Positions 32,955 to 36,792 of a DNA stretch of 36,792 nucleotides are shown here, in pieces. The notes under the pieces were generated by a model, which did no database searches, was not told the DNA's origin, and saw nothing but the letters and a program-made list of their open reading frames with translations. Numbering within the stretch: position 1 is the stretch's first letter; every line of letters begins with the position of its first letter. The stretch covers positions 1 to 36,792 of the forward strand of contig CAMYZO010000029.1 of assembly GCA_947303855.1 (NCBI GenBank), given 5' to 3'. Both the position numbers and the translations under genes were made by a program. This stretch comes from an uncultured Prevotellaceae bacterium (lineage in GTDB: Bacteria > Bacteroidota > Bacteroidia > Bacteroidales > Bacteroidaceae).

Positions 32955-33038
32955 CGAATAAAAATCCGGAAAACTGACAGTTGCACTGATTTGTTAACAT
33001 TGTTTTGGTGTCTTTTAACACTCAAACGTTTACGCGGC

Positions 33039-35162
33039 TTAAGAAATGACGCCCCAATTAATGTTTGTTTTGCGTAATTCTTTCAGCCGTTGCCACAGCA
33101 ACTGGTATTTGGATGACGAGCAGGTGGGATCGTCGTCAATAACCAGCTGAGCCTCGTCACGAGCCATCTGTACCAGCTGGCCGTCGCGGGCTATATCGGC
33201 AATCTTCAGGTCGAAGGCCATGCCGCTCTGCTGCGTACCCTCCAGGTCGCCGGGACCGCGCAGCTTCAGGTCGGCCTCGGCTATGCGGAAACCGTCGTTG
33301 GTGTCACACATGATGTCGATGCGCTTGCGGGTGTCCTCCGACAGCTTGTAAGGGGTCACCAGCAGACAGTACGACTGGTCGGCACCACGGCCTACACGTC
33401 CCCGCAGCTGGTGCAGCTGACTGAGTCCGAAGCGCTGGGCATCCATGATGACCATGACCGAGGCGTTGGGCACGTTCACGCCGACCTCGATGACCGTCGT
33501 CGCCACGAGCATCTGTGTCTCGCCTCTGACGAAGCGCTGCATCTCCTGTTCCTTGTCGGCGGGCTTCATCTTGCCGTGGACCTTGCTCAGCCGGAACTCC
33601 GGGAATGCCTGCTGCAGCACCTCGTAGCCCTGCTCCAGGTTCTTCATGTCGCTCTTCTCACTCTCCTCAATGAGGGGGAAGACGATATAGGCCTGACGGC
33701 CCAGGCGTATCTGTTTGCGGATGCCGTCGTAGAGCGACGTGATGCGTGAGTCGAAAAAGTGCTGTGTCACAATGGGTTTGCGCCCTGGCGGCAGCTCATC
33801 GATAACGCTGACGTCGAGGTCGCCATACAGGGTCATGGCCAGGGTGCGGGGGATAGGGGTGGCGGTCATCACAAGCACATGGGGAAGCCCCCTCCAACCT
33901 CCCCCCGTAGGGGAGGCTTTCTGCCACAGCTTGGCACGCTGGGCCACGCCGAAGCGGTGCTGCTCGTCGACGACGACCATGCCCAGACGGGCAAACTGCA
34001 CGGTATCCTCGATGACGGCATGGGTGCCCACGAGGATGTGGATGGTGCCGTCCAGCAAGCCTTCGAGCACCTCCTGCCGGCGCCGCCCCTTGACGATGCC
34101 TGTCAGCAGCGCCACACGGACGGGCATGTCGCCCAGAAACTGCATGATGGTCTGCAGGTGCTGCTCTGCCAGAATCTCCGTCGGTGCCATGATACAGGCC
34201 TGGTAGCCGTTGTCTAAGGCTATGAGCATCGACATCAGGGCCACCAGCGTCTTGCCGGAGCCTACATCGCCCTGTAGCAGGCGGTTCATCTGCCGGCCAC
34301 TGCCCATGTCCTTGCGTATCTCACGGATAACGCGCTTCTGGGCTTCAGTCAGTTGGAAGGGCAGGTGGTTGTGATAGAATGTGTTGAACATGTCGCCCAC
34401 GCGACTGAAGACGTAGCCGCTGTATTTGCGCCGCTGGTCGCTGGCATAGCGCAGGATGTTGAGTTGCACGAAGAACAGCTCCTCAAACTTCAGGCGGACG
34501 CGGGCGCGTTCCAGTTCCCTGGCATTCTGCGGATAGTGGACGCAGCGCAGGGCCTCGTCGCGGCTTACTAAGTGCAGGCGCTGGGTGATGAAGTCGGGCA
34601 GGGTCTCGGCCAACGGCTCTTTCAGCGTGGCAACGAGGGTCTTGGTCAGACGCTCCAAGGAACGGCTGTTGAGACCGGCCTTCTTCATCTTCTCCGTGGT
34701 GTTGTAATAGGGTTGCATGCCCATGGCCGAGGTGTCCACCTTCGAGGCTTCGTCAATGTCGGGGTGGGTGATGTTGATACGGTTGTTGAAGACCGTAGGC
34801 TTGCCAAACACCAGGTATTCCGTGCCGATGCGGTAGTTCTGCTTGGCATATTTCCCGCCGCTCCCAAACCACACCAGGTCCATCACGCCCGTGCCGTCGC
34901 TGAAGTGGCCCACCACGCGCTCCTTGCGGGCACTCATCTGAAAGGTCTCGAAGCTGAGGATGGTGCCCACAACCTGCACAAACGGCATGTCGCCCGTCAG
35001 CTCATGGACGGTGTACACCCGTGAGCGGTCGACATACTTATAGGGGTAGTACTCCAGCAGGTCGCCGAAGGTCTGGATGCCGAGTTCCTGGCTCAGCATC
35101 TTCTTCCGGTTAGGGCCTACCCCCGCCAGGTATTGCAGGTCTTGTTGAAGTATATCTGTCAT
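33039..35162 (-). CDS. recG: ATP-dependent DNA helicase RecG
   Basis: A 707-residue helicase for branched DNA and stalled forks. N-terminal wedge OB domain at about 55-150, Walker [16 protein letters not shown] box in VVDEQHRFG, motif [11 protein letters not shown], QxxGRxGR motif ([11 protein letters not shown]) and the C-terminal RecG tail ([14 protein letters not shown]). Between AKLW and [12 protein letters not shown] the protein has an unusual Gly/Pro-rich stretch (about residues 415-426, [10 protein letters not shown]), coded by a palindromic GC-rich sequence. Other RecG proteins are about seven residues shorter here. The start overlaps the ispD stop (ATGA). Confidence 0.95.
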   Translation of the reverse strand: MTDILQQDLQYLAGVGPNRKKMLSQELGIQTFGDLLEYYPYKYVDRSRVYTVHELTGDMPFVQVVGTILSFETFQMSARKERVVGHFSDGTGVMDLVWFGSGGKYAKQNYRIGTEYLVFGKPTVFNNRINITHPDIDEASKVDTSAMGMQPYYNTTEKMKKAGLNSRSLERLTKTLVATLKEPLAETLPDFITQRLHLVSRDEALRCVHYPQNARELERARVRLKFEELFFVQLNILRYASDQRRKYSGYVFSRVGDMFNTFYHNHLPFQLTEAQKRVIREIRKDMGSGRQMNRLLQGDVGSGKTLVALMSMLIALDNGYQACIMAPTEILAEQHLQTIMQFLGDMPVRVALLTGIVKGRRRQEVLEGLLDGTIHILVGTHAVIEDTVQFARLGMVVVDEQHRFGVAQRAKLWQKASPTGGGWRGLPHVLVMTATPIPRTLAMTLYGDLDVSVIDELPPGRKPIVTQHFFDSRITSLYDGIRKQIRLGRQAYIVFPLIEESEKSDMKNLEQGYEVLQQAFPEFRLSKVHGKMKPADKEQEMQRFVRGETQMLVATTVIEVGVNVPNASVMVIMDAQRFGLSQLHQLRGRVGRGADQSYCLLVTPYKLSEDTRKRIDIMCDTNDGFRIAEADLKLRGPGDLEGTQQSGMAFDLKIADIARDGQLVQMARDEAQLVIDDDPTCSSSKYQLLWQRLKELRKTNINWGVIS
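33885..33919. repeat. GC-rich palindromic insertion inside recG
   Basis: AAGCC (33885-33889) and GGCTT (33915-33919) bracket CCTCCCC (33898-33904) paired with GGGGAGG (33910-33916) and a partial CCTCC arm (33891-33895). It is in frame and encodes [10 protein letters not shown]. It is similar in composition and ends to the stretch in ispD (35620-35651). Confidence 0.65.
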
Positions 35163-35857
35163 CCTATCAGCACTTCGGCAATCTTCAGGTCGTAGGGCGT
35201 GGTGATTTTGATGTTCTCGCGGTTGCCCTCGACGAGGGTGATGGCGTGGCCAAAGGCTTCGACCACGCTGGCATCGTCGGTGAAGCCGTCGTTGTAGGGC
35301 TGGCGGTTGGCCGCTTTAAGTAGTTGTATGTCAAAGCACTGTGGCGTCTGAACCAGCCGGTAGTCGTCACGGGGCACAGTGGTGCTGCCCATAGGGCTCA
35401 TAGGGCCTATCTTTCTCAGCGTTTCCACCACAGGCACCACGGGCACCACGGCACCCGCCGTGCGTGCCGTCTCGTAGCAGCGGCTGATGACGTCGACCGA
35501 CGGGAAGGGGCGCACGCCGTCGTGTACGCCCACCACGCCCTGCACCTCGTCGGGAACCAGTGCCAGACCGTTCTGTACGCTGTGGAAACGGGTAGCGCCG
35601 CCGTTGGCCAAGAGGTAAAAGCCTCCCCCTGCCCCCTCCGAAGGGAGGGGGTATTGGTATTGGCGGCAGAGGTCGCGCCAGTATGCCTGCTGTGCTTCAG
35701 GCAACACTAAGATTATCTGCAAGTCGGCAGAGTACTCCCGGAACCGATCAATGGTTCGCATCAGTACCGGCTTCCCGCCTATCGGCAGAAACTGCTTCGG
35801 TATGTCGCTGCCCATCCGCAGACCTTTGCCGCCTGCTACAATGATAACGTAGTCCAT
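35159..35857 (-). CDS. ispD: 2-C-methyl-D-erythritol 4-phosphate cytidylyltransferase
   Basis: A 232-residue enzyme of the MEP isoprenoid pathway (MEP + CTP to CDP-ME). Nucleotide-binding [17 protein letters not shown] near the start, [39 protein letters not shown] and [11 protein letters not shown] are all present. Residues 70-80 ([11 protein letters not shown]) form an extra Gly/Pro-rich piece before GGATRFHSV, absent from usual sequences and coded by a GC-rich palindrome. The start codon overlaps the DJ-1 gene stop by one base, and its stop overlaps the recG start. Confidence 0.93.
   Translation of the reverse strand: MDYVIIVAGGKGLRMGSDIPKQFLPIGGKPVLMRTIDRFREYSADLQIILVLPEAQQAYWRDLCRQYQYPLPSEGAGGGFYLLANGGATRFHSVQNGLALVPDEVQGVVGVHDGVRPFPSVDVISRCYETARTAGAVVPVVPVVETLRKIGPMSPMGSTTVPRDDYRLVQTPQCFDIQLLKAANRQPYNDGFTDDASVVEAFGHAITLVEGNRENIKITTPYDLKIAEVLIG
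35620..35651. repeat. GC-rich palindromic insertion inside ispD
   Basis: CCCCCTCC (35632-35639) pairs perfectly with GGAGGGGG (35644-35651) around GAAG, preceded by AGCCTCCCCCTG. It is in frame, adding a [11 protein letters not shown] peptide. Same style of element as in recG one gene away. Confidence 0.65.
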
Positions 35858-36426
35858 CAGGCCATCAGGTGTTTAAACCGCATGCCCTCGGCTATCTGGT
35901 CGCTCACCTCCTGGCTCACCAGCTGGCTGAGCAGCTCGTAGGCGTAGGGGAAAGCGGCGGCGGGACCCTCGGCGGTGGTGATGTTGCCGTCGACGGTGAC
36001 GAGCTGGGCCGTGTACTCAGCACCGCCGTCCTTCAGCGCCTGCTCAAAGCCGGGATAGCACGTTGCCTTGCGACCCTCCAGCAGGCCGAGACCGGCCAGC
36101 ACCACGGCCGGTGCAGCGCAGATGGCCGACACCTTCTTGCCGGCGGCAGCCTGAGCCAGCACAGCCTGGCAGACACCCTCGTGGGCCATCAGGTTAGCCG
36201 CACCGGGCATGCCACCTGGCAGCATCAGCAGGTCGGCGTCGCTGGTGTCAATCTGTTCAAACTGCAGGTCGGCCTCGATGTTCACGCCATGAGCCGACTC
36301 CACCAGTGGGAAGTCAGTGGTGCTAACCGTTACTACCTCCACGCCACCGCGGCGCAGCACGTCAATGGGAATGAGGGCCTCGACATCCTCGAAGCCGTCA
36401 GCCAGGAATACATAAACTTTTGCCAT
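35857..36426 (-). CDS. DJ-1/PfpI family protein
   Basis: A 189-residue cytoplasmic protein of the DJ-1/ThiJ/PfpI superfamily, close to the DJ-1 (YajL) branch: [25 protein letters not shown] with Glu16, [12 protein letters not shown], and the nucleophile Cys103 in [12 protein letters not shown] at the strand-helix elbow. Members are linked to oxidative-stress protection and repair of glycated or sulfenylated proteins. First gene of the DJ-1-ispD-recG operon, with one-base and four-base overlaps; a consensus promoter lies 70 bases upstream. Confidence 0.9.
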   Translation of the reverse strand: MAKVYVFLADGFEDVEALIPIDVLRRGGVEVVTVSTTDFPLVESAHGVNIEADLQFEQIDTSDADLLMLPGGMPGAANLMAHEGVCQAVLAQAAAGKKVSAICAAPAVVLAGLGLLEGRKATCYPGFEQALKDGGAEYTAQLVTVDGNITTAEGPAAAFPYAYELLSQLVSQEVSDQIAEGMRFKHLMA

Positions 36427-36493
36427 TGCTTTTATTGGTTTAATGAATTCGTACTAATCAATAGACCGTTGTCTTTGTGACACATCCATGCCG

Positions 36494-36525
36494 CAAAGTT
36501 AAGCATTTTCCGTCAAATGGCCAAA
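36494..36525 (-). promoter_or_regulatory. Promoter of the DJ-1-ispD-recG operon
   Basis: On the minus strand TTTG (36522-36525), 20 bases, TAACTTTG (36494-36501). Divergent from the nadK promoter in the 287-base gap. Confidence 0.65.
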
Positions 36526-36650
36526 GAAAAAGAAAAAGATAACAAATATTTTTTTGCAAGCGAAAAGGCTGCATGCAATCTTTTCTGCACCAAAAAAAAT
36601 GATTACGTCAGGCAATATTGCAGCAAATTATTTTTTTTAGGTAATTTTAT

Positions 36651-36681
36651 TTTGCTAATTTAAGTGTAATTGCTATCTTTG
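36651..36681 (+). promoter_or_regulatory. Promoter of nadK
   Basis: TTTG (36651-36654), 19 bases, TATCTTTG (36674-36681), 32 bases before the ATG. Near-perfect consensus. Confidence 0.75.
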
Positions 36682-36713
36682 CAGGTAAACTTTTCGAAGA
36701 TACGTAAGCAAAC

Positions 36714-36792
36714 ATGGATTCGATGAAACGATATAAGCTGAGATTTGCGCTGTTTGGCAATGTGTACCAGACGAAGAAGTCGGCCAGCATCC
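36714..36792 (+). CDS. nadK: NAD kinase, N-terminal fragment cut by window end
   Basis: Only 26 codons are visible: MDSMKRYKLRFALFGNVYQ and then TKKSASI. The FALFGNxYQxKKSAS opening is that of Bacteroidales NAD kinases, which phosphorylate NAD to NADP. The Met at 36723 is an alternative start. The GGDG catalytic motif lies beyond the window, so the call rests on the first strand only. Confidence 0.65.
   Translation, partial: MDSMKRYKLRFALFGNVYQTKKSASI

Overview
The window looks like chromosomal DNA of a Bacteroidales bacterium, most likely Prevotella or a close relative (Segatella/Xylanibacter type). The support is: repeated promoters of the Bacteroidota form TTTG-N19-20-TAnnTTTG, an LL-diaminopimelate aminotransferase route to lysine, an Oar-like TonB-dependent receptor, a BACON-domain lipoprotein with an acidic surface-export signal, DUF4831 and DUF4298 proteins, and the short adenylate kinase. 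No tRNA, rRNA or CRISPR array was recognised.

Bases 1-2050 are an accessory stretch. They hold a decayed AAA-type ATPase gene amid GTCACCC repeats, a stand-alone CdiA-C-terminal-like nuclease gene with its own promoter, a probable small RNA on the minus strand, a run of hairpin repeats and a DUF4298 gene. Bases 2057-8401 are an A+T-rich block of eight same-strand genes for exported or membrane proteins: three lipoproteins, a LysM protein, two small proteins carrying CxxC zinc-ribbon motifs outside the cytoplasm, and three membrane proteins in which I recognise no family. Just upstream (8480-8754) lies a strongly structured RNA with a consensus promoter and an intrinsic terminator. It is either a free-standing ncRNA or an attenuating leader of the block. 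This block plus its RNA is the best candidate for something undescribed.

Bases 8870-12210 hold a C-terminal scrap of an AlkD-type DNA glycosylase, dapL, sodB, and a wrecked toxin-antitoxin locus: intact mntA, hepT cut after about 42 codons, and a Zeta-type kinase gene lacking its P-loop joined to the cut. Bases 12300-20300 are one efflux operon. A YtrA-like GntR repressor gene sits with its own ABC ATPase and permease, followed by a MacB-type ATPase, two MacB/FtsX permeases, a MacA-like adaptor and a TolC-like channel. A perfect 11-bp inverted repeat over the promoter is a likely operator.

Bases 20300-36792 are mostly housekeeping. They run DUF4831, nnr (NAD(P)HX repair), then divergently hpt-adk-obgE-pgeF, an Oar-type receptor with a BACON/OB-fold lipoprotein, an NlpC/P60 and an M23 peptidase pair, recG-ispD-DJ-1 as an overlapping operon, and the first codons of nadK. 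Two adjacent genes, recG and ispD, carry in-frame GC-rich palindromic insertions that encode extra Gly/Pro-rich peptides. A related sequence sits in the DUF4831 gene.
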